31,049 nucleotides of DNA from Candidatus Sumerlaeota bacterium (GTDB lineage: Bacteria; Sumerlaeota; Sumerlaeia; JADFCT01): NCBI GenBank assembly GCA_026398575.1, contig JAPLSP010000068.1, forward strand, positions 1 through 31,049, written 5' to 3'. The translations under genes and the position numbers were made by a program. Below are positions 15,209 through 23,924 of this stretch, piece by piece. The notes under the pieces are model-generated. The model saw only the letters and a list, made by a program, of their open reading frames with translations. It ran no database searches and was not told the origin of the DNA. Numbering within the stretch: position 1 is the stretch's first letter; the number at the start of each line of letters is the position of its first letter.

Positions 15209-17551
15209 CTATTTGACTTGGAACTCTCCCTTCAGGCGAATGTCCTCGGATGAGGCGCCGATCATCACGTTGAATTGACCCGGCTCGACCACGCGCTTCA
15301 AATCAATGTCATACAGCGCCAGATCGTCCGGCGCCAGCGTGAAGGAACAGGTTTTCGTTTCGCCGGGGGCAAGATCCAGTTTCGCAAAGCCGCGCAATTC
15401 TTTCACGGGCGTCGCCACGCTGGCGATTGGGTCTTCGATGTACAGCTGGACGGTTTCTTTTCCCGGACGGTCGCCGGCGTTCCGGACCTTGAAGTGAATT
15501 TCGATTTTATCCTGCGACGCGATCTCCTTGGCGCCGAGCTGCAGGTCGCTATACTCGAACTTCGTATAGCTCAATCCGAAGCCGAAAGGATAAAGCGGCG
15601 TTGGCTCCATGTCCGCATAAGCGCGGCCCCATCCCTGCTTCAGCCAATGGCGTTTCGATTTCTTCATATTGTAATAGACCGGCAACTGGCCGGCGTGGCG
15701 CGGAATCGTAACCGGCAGTTTCCCGCTTGGATTGACTTCGCCGAATAGAATTTCGGCCAGCGCCTGTCCGCCTTTTTCTCCGGGCAGCCAGGCCTCGATC
15801 ACGGCGGGCGCGTTCTGCGCGATCCAGCGCGTGGCCAGCGCGCGACCGTTGATGAGAACGACCACCGTGGGTTTGCCGGCCGAATGCACGGCCTTGACCA
15901 GTTCCTCCTGCAAGCCGGTCAACTCGAGCGTGGCCGCGTCGTGCCCCTCGCCATCGGTTTTCATCTGCTTGGGCGCGTCTCCTTGATACTCACCCACAAC
16001 AACAACCGCAACATCGGCGGCTGCGGCTGCGGCCTTGGCCTCGGCAATCTCGTTAAGGGCCGCGCCGACGACGTTGCAGCCTTTGACGTAAACGACCTTG
16101 GTGTCGGAGGAAACGGCCTGCTTGATTCCCTGCAATATCGTGACGATCGGCTGGGGAACTTTCGACGGAGTATAATCGCCGAGTTGGCTGAGTGGATCGT
16201 CGGCATTGGGGCCGATGACGGCGAGCGAACGGAGCGTCTTCTTGAGCGGTAACAGATTGTTATCGTTTTTCAGAAGGACAATGCTTTCGCGCGCGGCTTC
16301 CAGCGCCAATTCCTGATGAGCGGCTTGATGCGAAATCTCGACCGCGCGCTGTGGATCAACATAAGGCCGCTCGAACAATCCGAGCCGGAATTTTTGCTTC
16401 AGAATGCGCCGGACCGCTCTGTCCACCAGGCTCATGGGCGTTTTGCCTTCGCCAACGCCGGCGATCAGATCAAGCATGTAGCCGGATTCGAATGATATGC
16501 CGACGTCCACGCCCGCCGCCAGCGCCTTGGCGCCCGCCTCTTTTTGCGTGGCCGCGACGCCCTCATAAACGAGCGTGCCGATGCCGCCGCCTTCCGATAA
16601 TACCAAGCCGTCGAATCCGAATTCCTGCCGCAATATCTGCGTCAGGATTTTGGAAGAGGCGTGCGTGGGAACCGCGTCAATCGCGGGATACGTCGCCATC
16701 ACGCCCAGGCCGCCGCAGCGCTGGATGCCCGCCTGCCAGGGCGGGAGGAAGACTTCGCGCATCATCCGCTCGGAAAATTCCATCGCGCCCCGCTCCAGGC
16801 CGCTGACCGGCTGGCTTTGCCCCGGATAATGGCAGAGGCCCGCGACCACCTTGTCCGGCGCGGATACGTCGCTGCCCTGCATCGAGCGGACAATCGTCTC
16901 GGCAAGGCGCGAACAGAAGAACGGGTCTTCGCTCTGCGCCTCCTCGTTGCGGCCCAGACGCGGATCGCGAATCGGCTCGATAACGAGTGTGTAGCACTGA
17001 TGCACGCCGATCGCCCGGGCTTCGCGGGCAATGGCCGCATATACCTTCGACAGCAGCTCCATGTTCCATGTGCTGCCCAATGATGGTCCTTCGGGAAAAA
17101 TCGTTCCGCCGGAACACATCAGTCCATGTGTGCCTTCCTCAGACTGGAGCAGCGGAATGCCCAATCGGGTTTGCTCAATCGCGATGCGCTGCAGCTTGTT
17201 CAAGAACTCCGACTGCTGAAGCGGGCCGTCGCGCAGGATTTGATTGGGCAGCGTGAAAAAGCCGCCACCCGGCCCCAAACCTTTTACCAGCGTCCCGGCG
17301 GCAAATTTCTGAACGCCCTCCATTTTTTCAGCCTGGCTTTTGCCAAGACCGGATGAATAGACGCACGGCATGTTCATCTGCCCGACTTTTTCCTCGAGCG
17401 TCATGCGCCCGAGCAGATCCTCTACCCGCTTCTCAATCGGCTGCGATGGATCACGATAAATCGGCTGCGCCGGCTCCTGGCACTGCGCAATCCCATTGGC
17501 CAGCAGCAACACAACGCCAAACACAGACAGACTGCATGCGGATGTCTTCAT
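15209..17551 (-). CDS. Secreted GH3-family beta-glycosidase with atypical active site, 780 aa
   Basis: A signal peptide (about 1-24, ending IAQCQ) precedes a GH3 N-terminal barrel: RVEDLLGRMTLEEKVGQM, QSEEGTHGL (137-145) and DPRLGRNEEAQSEDP (196-210). It is followed by the GH3 C-terminal alpha/beta domain (ESIVLLKNDNNLLPLKK, VVVVGEYQGD) and a fibronectin-III-like end (LYPFGFGLSYTKFEYSDL onward). Size and order are normal for GH3. The residue at the usual nucleophile position is odd: the GFDGLVLSE motif ends in Glu320 where most GH3 enzymes have Asp, and the usual Lys-His pair reads Cys240-His241. It may be a divergent subfamily with a different substrate or mechanism. AGAGG just upstream supports the start. 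It is twelve bases downstream of the GH-A gene, within one operon. Confidence 0.93.
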   Translation of the reverse strand: MKTSACSLSVFGVVLLLANGIAQCQEPAQPIYRDPSQPIEKRVEDLLGRMTLEEKVGQMNMPCVYSSGLGKSQAEKMEGVQKFAAGTLVKGLGPGGGFFTLPNQILRDGPLQQSEFLNKLQRIAIEQTRLGIPLLQSEEGTHGLMCSGGTIFPEGPSLGSTWNMELLSKVYAAIAREARAIGVHQCYTLVIEPIRDPRLGRNEEAQSEDPFFCSRLAETIVRSMQGSDVSAPDKVVAGLCHYPGQSQPVSGLERGAMEFSERMMREVFLPPWQAGIQRCGGLGVMATYPAIDAVPTHASSKILTQILRQEFGFDGLVLSEGGGIGTLVYEGVAATQKEAGAKALAAGVDVGISFESGYMLDLIAGVGEGKTPMSLVDRAVRRILKQKFRLGLFERPYVDPQRAVEISHQAAHQELALEAARESIVLLKNDNNLLPLKKTLRSLAVIGPNADDPLSQLGDYTPSKVPQPIVTILQGIKQAVSSDTKVVYVKGCNVVGAALNEIAEAKAAAAAADVAVVVVGEYQGDAPKQMKTDGEGHDAATLELTGLQEELVKAVHSAGKPTVVVLINGRALATRWIAQNAPAVIEAWLPGEKGGQALAEILFGEVNPSGKLPVTIPRHAGQLPVYYNMKKSKRHWLKQGWGRAYADMEPTPLYPFGFGLSYTKFEYSDLQLGAKEIASQDKIEIHFKVRNAGDRPGKETVQLYIEDPIASVATPVKELRGFAKLDLAPGETKTCSFTLAPDDLALYDIDLKRVVEPGQFNVMIGASSEDIRLKGEFQVK

Positions 17552-17563
17552 GGTCGCCTCTTT

Positions 17564-19009
17564 CTATGGATTATTTGCCGCTTCAAGCGTCAGCGCCGCC
17601 TTCTCAACGATCAGCGCCGGCGAATCACAGACCGGGATTTGCCTGAATGTCACCGCCCCGCCTTCGCTTGACCAGCGCTCGCGCGGAATGGCATAGACTT
17701 TGCCCGTAAGCAAATCCGCATAGACCGGCTCGGTGAACTTCGCGCCGGGCAGGATCAAGTCCATCGGTGTGGTCGCGTTTGAACCAGTCGGCGCGCCTCC
17801 GCTGAACCAGACAGCCACCAGCAAGGCGCCGCTGTCTTTCTTGCGCCAGCCATAAACAGCGGTCTTGGACGTTGTCGTGGAAGACTCGCTATGGTTGAAA
17901 TCGGCGACGCGCTGCAGCGAGTCGTCGAAGATCGCAAACACCCGCTGCGCGGCGTAGTAGGCCGGTTTCACATGATCAACGGTCTGGTCGGGCTTGGATT
18001 CGAGCAGGCCTTTCCAGTTCATCTGCGGTTTGCCGTTCCGGACGTAGTGCATATCTATGATCGTGAAAAGATTGAACGGCGTGTCTTTCGCATGGTGCGC
18101 CAGCATCCGCCGCAGATCCCACTTGGCCTGCGTGGTCTCGGACCAGGGAATGTTGGCCAGGGCAAAGGCCGGCTGGAACTTGGACGGCGCGCCCGTCTCA
18201 CCCTGCCGCGCCTCCGCCTTGGGGGCGTATTTGGCCAAAAGCGAGCGCATCTTGTCCACGCCCGAGGTGTCATCCGGATTCCGCGGGTAGCCATGAAACG
18301 TGACGGCGTCCAACAGGCCGGTCTTGCCCTGTTCCTTCAAGAGTCTGAGGAAGTCCTCGGCGAAGGCGAAATTTCCCGCGAGTCCCAGCCCGTAGATGCG
18401 CGCGCCGGGCTGTTCGGCGCGGATGATGGTGGCCGTGCGGACAAAAAGGCTGGTGTATTTTTCGGCGTTGTTGCTTTTGCCGCCGTCCGGCTCGTTCCAA
18501 ACCTCCCACTCGCGGACGCGGTCCTTGTAGCGCTGCGCGAGCGCGCGCACCCAATTGTCCCACGCCGTCAGCGCCTCGGGCGACGTTGGGAAGCCGCCGC
18601 CCAATCCCGTCCCGCCGCCGCCGGGATAAATCGTGTTTCCGTAGGAAGTCTCCAGCCACGGCTGCACGCCCTGCGCCAGCGAGTCGTTGACGACCTCATC
18701 GAGCCATGCCCAGTCATAGACGCCCGGCTTTTTTTCGCACTTGGCCCAGCCCGCCTGAACGCGGATGCCTTTTGCGCCCAGTGGACCAAGATATTTTTTG
18801 TAGTTCGCATAGACGGTGAAATCACGGTCCAGTGTTTCACCGCCCACGGACCAGCTCGATGAGGCAATGTCTTTTGCCGGGCGAGGCTTGATCTGGCCGA
18901 TCAGAAGATAGCCAGGATCGCCCGCGCTCCATACCTGTGGAAGTATGGCAATACAGACTGCAGCGGCAACAGCAATGCGCGGGAACCAACAATGTCTTTG
19001 TGTTTTCAT
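17564..19009 (-). CDS. Secreted clan GH-A glycoside hydrolase, GH39-like, 481 aa
   Basis: A signal peptide (about 1-29, ending VWSAG) is followed by a TIM barrel. The clan GH-A acid/base motif WEVWNEPDGG places Glu173 as proton donor, and ARQGETGAPS places Glu271 as likely nucleophile. FHGYP between them fits the same clan. After about residue 390 a short beta-sandwich follows, as in GH39 and related xylosidase or glucuronidase-like enzymes. The exact family is uncertain: GH39-like is the best guess and GH5 or an unclassified GH-A family is possible. AAAGGA upstream supports the start. It lies 28 bases after the beta-helix gene and 12 bases before the GH3 gene, so the three were probably selected to act on one substrate. 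Confidence 0.88.
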   Translation of the reverse strand: MKTQRHCWFPRIAVAAAVCIAILPQVWSAGDPGYLLIGQIKPRPAKDIASSSWSVGGETLDRDFTVYANYKKYLGPLGAKGIRVQAGWAKCEKKPGVYDWAWLDEVVNDSLAQGVQPWLETSYGNTIYPGGGGTGLGGGFPTSPEALTAWDNWVRALAQRYKDRVREWEVWNEPDGGKSNNAEKYTSLFVRTATIIRAEQPGARIYGLGLAGNFAFAEDFLRLLKEQGKTGLLDAVTFHGYPRNPDDTSGVDKMRSLLAKYAPKAEARQGETGAPSKFQPAFALANIPWSETTQAKWDLRRMLAHHAKDTPFNLFTIIDMHYVRNGKPQMNWKGLLESKPDQTVDHVKPAYYAAQRVFAIFDDSLQRVADFNHSESSTTTSKTAVYGWRKKDSGALLVAVWFSGGAPTGSNATTPMDLILPGAKFTEPVYADLLTGKVYAIPRERWSSEGGAVTFRQIPVCDSPALIVEKAALTLEAANNP

Positions 19010-19037
19010 TTTCCAGTCCTTTCTGTATTTGATTCCG

Positions 19038-21623
19038 CTATGGCGTTGCCCAAAAAGGGATCATGCCTCTGGGAATGCCCAGCGCCTGGCCGGGCTTCAG
19101 TTCGATAGCGGTTTCGCCCTTTTTCGTCACAACGACAAGGGACTTGTAGGCGTTGTTGGAAAAATTCGCTTCGGTGATTGAGACGCTGCCCTGCGAATCC
19201 TCGAAGATGAACGCGGGCTGGTCTTGCGTGCGGGCGCCGCCGCTGGAGTACATCAGGCCGCCGAGCAATTCCGTGCGGCCGCCATTGCGCGTGATGACAA
19301 CCGGGCCAGGGCCTTCGGTTTTTAGCCCAAGAATCCAGAGATGGCCGCCGTCGTTGCGCAAGTGCCACTGGGCTTCAATCTGCGTGTTGCGGTGGTCCTG
19401 GTTGGTTTCGGGATTGATGTAGCGCATCCACGCGCGCGCGCCGGGTTGGAGATGGAAGCGGCCGGTGACGTCCTCAACGAACAGCTCGCCGGGGCCGCTG
19501 ATGATGGTTCCTTTGCCGTTGGGGTGCTGATCGCTGGTATCGTCCACGTCGCTGATTTCGCGCAGCACCAGTGTGCGCTGCGTCGGGTTGTTGATGAAAT
19601 TCAGGCCGGCTTTGTTATCCCAGAACCAGCAGGCGAACCTTTCGACAACGAGCGTTGGCTCTGGGCTTTCGCCGACGGTGAAGATGCTCGATACGCCGGT
19701 CATCGGCGACGGGAATTTGAGAAATGTTTCGCAACCCAGCAGCCGGCGGACGGCGCCGCGGATGATGATCGGCTTTTTCAACGCCACGGCGCCGCGCGGC
19801 AGGCAGACGGTCTTTTTGCCGGAATCAATCGCGCGCTGCAGCGCATCGCTGTCGTCGGTCTTGCCGTCCATCTTGGCGCCGAAGTCGGTGATGACAGCCC
19901 AATCTTTCAACTCGTCCCACGGCACATCGGGCGTTTCCTTGACGGGCAGGTTCAGCGTCGTCGCGCCGGAGCCGGGCAGTTTCGCGCTGGCCCACTCGCG
20001 CGGCAGCGGATTGGGGATCAGATTATTTCCGTGCTGTATCGCGTTGACGTAACCATACGTTCTCACATTGCGCGCAAACATGCCGCCGGACTGGAGAAGG
20101 ATCGCAGGCGCGCTGGTCCAAGGGGGGCCAAACGACGCGTCGAGCGACGCGTCAATGATTGTAAATAGGCCGCCCCACTTTTCCTGCTGGATCGCGGGTA
20201 CGGAGCTCTCGCTGATCAGGTGGCGCACGGTGATGGCCTGGCCGTTGTTGAGCCAGCCGACTTTGCGCTGCCCGCGCAGGCGGACGTTTTCAAACACAAC
20301 GCCGGCAACGCCGTATTTGTTGGCGATGCCGACGTCGAAGCCAGTGACGCTGATGTTCTTCACGAAACACGGACCGAAGTCATCAGCGTAACTCTGATCC
20401 AGACCGATGACGCCCGAACCATCACCCGAACGGATATCCACGTCGCGCAGGCAGCCGACGTTGCTGGCGAAAAACCGCACGCCGATCGCGCCGGGATTGC
20501 CCTTGCCGGTATGCCATGTGCAATTGCGGATTTGGTTGCGGAACCGTTGCGCGGGGGCGCCGCCCGTCCAGACCATTTCCTTTGGCTTCGCCGGATCGGT
20601 GAAACCGGGACAAGCGTCTTTGAGGCGGATGATCGTGCCGACGCAGCTCTGTCCTTGGAGAACGGTGAGTTTTTGCTTTTCGTGATCGTGTTGCCCCGCG
20701 CCCCATTTCAACGTGTTGCTGATGAGATACGTGCCGTTCGGCAGATAAATGATCGCGCCTTTGGCCGGATAATCGCTCAGCGCGCGCTGGATCGCCTTTG
20801 TGTCGTCGGCCACCCCGTCGCCTTTCGCAAGGTAAGGCGCCGCCGTTACGTCAATGACGCCGGAGTTCGCCGGAAAGATGATATTCTCTGAGCCGGGGAT
20901 GGCCGGGCGGGGAGGATTCGGATGATTCGGCGCAACCTCTGTGGACTTGGCCACCGGCTTCACGCCGGGCGCGATGGCGTCGGCGGCGCCGGCGCCTTCC
21001 GCGAAGAAGCGTATCTCCGAGAGGGCGGAGCGTTCCCCCTGCCAGTTGCTCAGGCAATGCAGCCGGATGTAGCGCGCTTGAACGGCCTGCTTGAACGAAA
21101 TCAACTGCCCCTCGTAATCGTTCTCTCCCGGCGCCAGATCGAAAATGGCCGTGCCAACTGGCGTGAATTTTTCGCCATCTGCCGAGGCGGAAACCTCGAC
21201 CTCCTTGAAGCCGAGCGTGGTCCAACCGGCCTCGTTGTAATTCCAAACGCGGAAACTGCCCACGGCGCATTGTTTGCCCAAGTCGAATGTCAACGTGGGC
21301 ATGCGCTCTGTTTTGCCATCGGATAATCCCGACGCCCACATGGTTCCAACCTCGACGCCTTTGTCGCGATACGCATCGCTACCGTGTACCCACACGCCAC
21401 TGCCGGGGGAGGTCTCGCTGAGTCCAGAGCCATTGATCAGATTTTTTTCCAGCCGCGAAGCCGTCTGCGTGCTGGAAGCCTTGACCCCGACTATCTCAAT
21501 CGGCGCAGTGGCGCCCCATGCGCCGCTGCCGGCGCAGAGCATTATTCCAGCCAAGCAGAGCGCCATTTTGACCAGGCAGAGCTTTATTGCGACTGCGAAA
21601 GCACGATGGATGCGCGTGAGCAT
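19038..21623 (-). CDS. Secreted discoidin-domain and double pectate-lyase-3 beta-helix protein (GH55-like), 861 aa
   Basis: A signal peptide (about 1-36, ending GSGAWG) is followed by an F5/8 type C (discoidin) carbohydrate-binding domain at about 42-207 (LTFDLGKQCAVGSFRVWNYN, ARYIRLHCLSN, SEIRFFAE). Two pectate-lyase-3 type beta-helix starts follow: GDGVADDTKAIQRAL near 265 and FGAKMDGKTDDSDALQRAI near 578. A pair of such helices is the layout of GH55 beta-1,3-glucanases, but pectin-type lyase or hydrolase activity is also possible. The ATG at 21623 is preferred because GGAG stands seven bases before it; the frame's upstream ATG at 21686 lies in a dispersed repeat. This is the first gene of the tight block with the GH-A and GH3 genes. 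Confidence 0.85.
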   Translation of the reverse strand: MLTRIHRAFAVAIKLCLVKMALCLAGIMLCAGSGAWGATAPIEIVGVKASSTQTASRLEKNLINGSGLSETSPGSGVWVHGSDAYRDKGVEVGTMWASGLSDGKTERMPTLTFDLGKQCAVGSFRVWNYNEAGWTTLGFKEVEVSASADGEKFTPVGTAIFDLAPGENDYEGQLISFKQAVQARYIRLHCLSNWQGERSALSEIRFFAEGAGAADAIAPGVKPVAKSTEVAPNHPNPPRPAIPGSENIIFPANSGVIDVTAAPYLAKGDGVADDTKAIQRALSDYPAKGAIIYLPNGTYLISNTLKWGAGQHDHEKQKLTVLQGQSCVGTIIRLKDACPGFTDPAKPKEMVWTGGAPAQRFRNQIRNCTWHTGKGNPGAIGVRFFASNVGCLRDVDIRSGDGSGVIGLDQSYADDFGPCFVKNISVTGFDVGIANKYGVAGVVFENVRLRGQRKVGWLNNGQAITVRHLISESSVPAIQQEKWGGLFTIIDASLDASFGPPWTSAPAILLQSGGMFARNVRTYGYVNAIQHGNNLIPNPLPREWASAKLPGSGATTLNLPVKETPDVPWDELKDWAVITDFGAKMDGKTDDSDALQRAIDSGKKTVCLPRGAVALKKPIIIRGAVRRLLGCETFLKFPSPMTGVSSIFTVGESPEPTLVVERFACWFWDNKAGLNFINNPTQRTLVLREISDVDDTSDQHPNGKGTIISGPGELFVEDVTGRFHLQPGARAWMRYINPETNQDHRNTQIEAQWHLRNDGGHLWILGLKTEGPGPVVITRNGGRTELLGGLMYSSGGARTQDQPAFIFEDSQGSVSITEANFSNNAYKSLVVVTKKGETAIELKPGQALGIPRGMIPFWATP

Positions 21624-21630
21624 ACCAGAT

Positions 21631-21634
21631 CTCC
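21631..21634 (-). promoter_or_regulatory. Shine-Dalgarno site fixing the GH55-like start
   Basis: GGAG on the minus strand, seven bases before the ATG at 21623. The alternative ATG at 21686 is read out of the repeat core and encodes MLAPCLTALR, a repeat-derived peptide. Confidence 0.65.
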
Positions 21635-21654
21635 ATTTCAAATAGCTTTCATGC

Positions 21655-21771
21655 GAGCGTAATGCAGTTAAGCACGGCGCCAGCATTTGGAGTGCGGTTG
21701 CTTGCTGCCTCTTTTGCTACGATTATCTTTTGAGAACGGATTGTGAAATCGAGTTGCACTCCATTTAGCGC
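21655..21771 (+). repeat. Degraded copy of the dispersed palindromic element (copy 4)
   Basis: The left arm is intact at 21676-21709 (GGCGCCAGCATTTGGAGTGC onward). The right arm survives only as a decayed trace at 21751-21771 (GAGTTGCACTCCATTTAGCG), ending two bases before the stop codon of the beta-helix gene at 21773. It shows how copies decay once fixed. Confidence 0.75.
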
Positions 21772-21772
21772 T

Positions 21773-23740
21773 TCACCACACCCTGAGATTGAGTTTGCCG
21801 GCGCCGGGATTTTCAAAAGGTCCGGCCGATGGTTTGGCTGCATCCCGCTTCTTGCTGAGATAGTCGGTGTCAATAACGACAGGAGTACCGTCGGCGTTCT
21901 CATAAGCAAGCCCCGGAATCTTGGCCTTCTCCAGGAGCTTCGTTGTCACGAGCGCTGTCTTGGATTTTTGAGCTGCATCCCCCAGAGTCATCTGCAGAAA
22001 TACGCAGTCCCCCTGTTCCGCCACTTTTATTTCGGGATCAGTTGCCGCCAGTTCGCTCCCATTCGTTTCCCTGGCATAAGGTTGTGCGCTGTTATAATAC
22101 ACATTGCCTCCCGTCTGCAGAGGATACTCCCTCTTGTCATATACCCACAGTCCGAATCCGGTGACGGGCTGATAATTTATGCTAACCGACGTGGGCGCAT
22201 TGGCGGGCGCGTTGCCGGGCGCATTCGCAGGCGCGGCGCTGGACGGCTTGACGGGCGGCTTGCCATCTCCCACAAAGATGTTGCCATAGAAACGGTCGTC
22301 GCCTCCCTTGATGTTGATCAGAGCGGTGACCGCCGTCGAGTGCGCCTTATGATAGGGCGTGGTCCGCCTGAGTTCCGGGCGGCTCATGATTTTTCCGGCT
22401 ATCAGATTATGCGCATAAGCGCCTCCCTCGGACATGTCATTGAGGCTGATGCCGGAGAGGAACAGATTGTTATCCACGATAAACGGGCCATGATCCACCT
22501 CCACAAAAAGATCTTCCGTGCTGTTGTCATAACACAGATTGCCCGTGATCCGCGTTCCCTGCGCCATCCAGTCCATCCACATCCCGCGCGCCGCGCCATG
22601 AATCCGGTTGCCTTTGATGAGCATGTCAATGGAGGCATGGATTTTGATCCCTGCAATTTCCGCGCCGGTGAATTGCCGCTTGGTCCAGATATTGTAGATG
22701 TGGTTGCCCGTGATCTGGCTGAAGACGCCGCCCAAACTTCCGCAGATGCCGGTCTGCTCGCAATCGTGGATGACATTGTTTCTGACGATGTGGGAGCCGA
22801 TCTTCCCGCGCGACCAGCCCGCCTCCAGCGCCCGCACGATGACCTCGTTATAATGTGTCGCGCCGTCTTTTTTGGGATCGTTCGTCCAGACGTTGTGGCC
22901 GGTTTTTCGATCCTTGCCCAGCGTGATGCCCGAGCACTTCGAATCGCTGATCTCGTTGTTCTCGATGATCCATCCCTTGCTCCAGTGCGTGCCGATGAGG
23001 CCGATCTGCTCGGCGGTGGGCGCCGCCCATTGCGTCGCGGCCTGGCATAAGCGGAAACCTCGGATCGTGATGTAGTCGCGCCCCGGCTGGTCCGGATAAA
23101 AGCAGCTGTCCCGCACGTTGATCTCCACCAGTTCCTTGTTGGGGTCCTTGTCGTGGAAGTTGGCGTAAATGGTTGTATTCTGGTCGTCGCTCTCGCATAA
23201 CCAGGTATAGGTGGAGCCTTCCGGGTCCTTGATATTCGGCAGCGGTTGCGGTTTTTGCACCTGTTTCATCTGGTGCGTTTCGAAAAGAGATTTGCCGTTG
23301 AGATACACTTCCCCCGTGTGATGAGGCCGGCCCTTGGCGTTGAACCAATCGCCCGCGATCAAATCCTTGTAGGGATTGTAGCTGCCAAAAAATGAGTTCG
23401 GCAGCGTCGTCTTCCACACCCCGGGTTCGGAGAGTTTCCAATCGCGCACAACTTCCGATCCTTTGATAACGACCTTCTCGCCCGCAGCCGCCTGATACAC
23501 AATCCGCTTACTGTCCGATTCGCCCCCGCGAGGCGGCGTCACCCGCTCGCGATAGGTTCCTTCATGCACCGTGATCGCATCGCCCGCCTGCGCAACCTTG
23601 GCGGCGGCGGAAATCGTCTTGTAGGGCTTTGACGCCGAGCCCTCATTGCCGTCGTTCCCCTTGACGGAAACATGATACTCTGCGGCGGATGCGGCGTGAG
23701 CGATCAACGCCATCAGGAACAGCGCGCCCAATTTTTTCAT
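21773..23740 (-). CDS. Secreted right-handed parallel beta-helix protein, 655 aa
   Basis: A short signal peptide (MKKLGALFLMALIAHAASAA) is followed by EYHVSVKGNDGNEGSASKPY (DUF1565-type start) and many beta-helix coils with N-rich turns, such as GWIIENNEISDSKCSGI, HIVRNNVIHDCEQTGI and MLIKGNRIHGAARGM. Such proteins bind or cut long uronic-acid or neutral polysaccharides; this one resembles GH141-like and polysaccharide-lyase-like proteins, but no catalytic residue can be assigned. A Pro/Ala/Asn repeat linker (APANAPGNAPANAP, about 500-515) interrupts the C-terminal part. The ATG at 23740 is preferred over 23776 because AAGGAG stands seven bases upstream. It is adjacent to a second beta-helix gene but separated from it by a strong hairpin. 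Confidence 0.85.
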   Translation of the reverse strand: MKKLGALFLMALIAHAASAAEYHVSVKGNDGNEGSASKPYKTISAAAKVAQAGDAITVHEGTYRERVTPPRGGESDSKRIVYQAAAGEKVVIKGSEVVRDWKLSEPGVWKTTLPNSFFGSYNPYKDLIAGDWFNAKGRPHHTGEVYLNGKSLFETHQMKQVQKPQPLPNIKDPEGSTYTWLCESDDQNTTIYANFHDKDPNKELVEINVRDSCFYPDQPGRDYITIRGFRLCQAATQWAAPTAEQIGLIGTHWSKGWIIENNEISDSKCSGITLGKDRKTGHNVWTNDPKKDGATHYNEVIVRALEAGWSRGKIGSHIVRNNVIHDCEQTGICGSLGGVFSQITGNHIYNIWTKRQFTGAEIAGIKIHASIDMLIKGNRIHGAARGMWMDWMAQGTRITGNLCYDNSTEDLFVEVDHGPFIVDNNLFLSGISLNDMSEGGAYAHNLIAGKIMSRPELRRTTPYHKAHSTAVTALINIKGGDDRFYGNIFVGDGKPPVKPSSAAPANAPGNAPANAPTSVSINYQPVTGFGLWVYDKREYPLQTGGNVYYNSAQPYARETNGSELAATDPEIKVAEQGDCVFLQMTLGDAAQKSKTALVTTKLLEKAKIPGLAYENADGTPVVIDTDYLSKKRDAAKPSAGPFENPGAGKLNLRVW

Positions 23741-23747
23741 CACATTT

Positions 23748-23753
23748 CTCCTT
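23748..23753 (-). promoter_or_regulatory. Shine-Dalgarno site fixing the beta-helix protein start
   Basis: AAGGAG on the minus strand, seven bases before the ATG at 23740. This is among the strongest ribosome binding sites in the window and rules against the longer frame starting at 23776. Confidence 0.8.
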
Positions 23754-23806
23754 TTCGCTTTAAAATCTTGCGGCATAGATGTTCATTCCATTGTGCGCGC
23801 ATTTTT

Positions 23807-23857
23807 GCAGAATGATTGAGGGCAGAATAATAATCATTCTGCCCTCAATCATTCTGC
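23807..23857. repeat. Perfect 22-base inverted repeat with 7-base loop
   Basis: The arms are 23807-23828 and 23836-23857, built from the word ATCATTCTGCC. It sits in the 184-base gap between two beta-helix genes. On the minus strand it is followed by A residues rather than a T-run, so it is not a textbook terminator. It may act as a repetitive extragenic palindrome that stabilises or trims the transcript. Confidence 0.9.
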
Positions 23858-23924
23858 CAGTATGTGCCGAAACTCCCTTTTGGATTTGTTGCTAAATATT
23901 GCATAGCGCCGCGGCCTTTAAGTC

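Noticed and set aside
23807..23857. Intrinsic terminator
   Set aside because: The hairpin is strong but no T-run follows on either strand; it was listed as a repeat instead.
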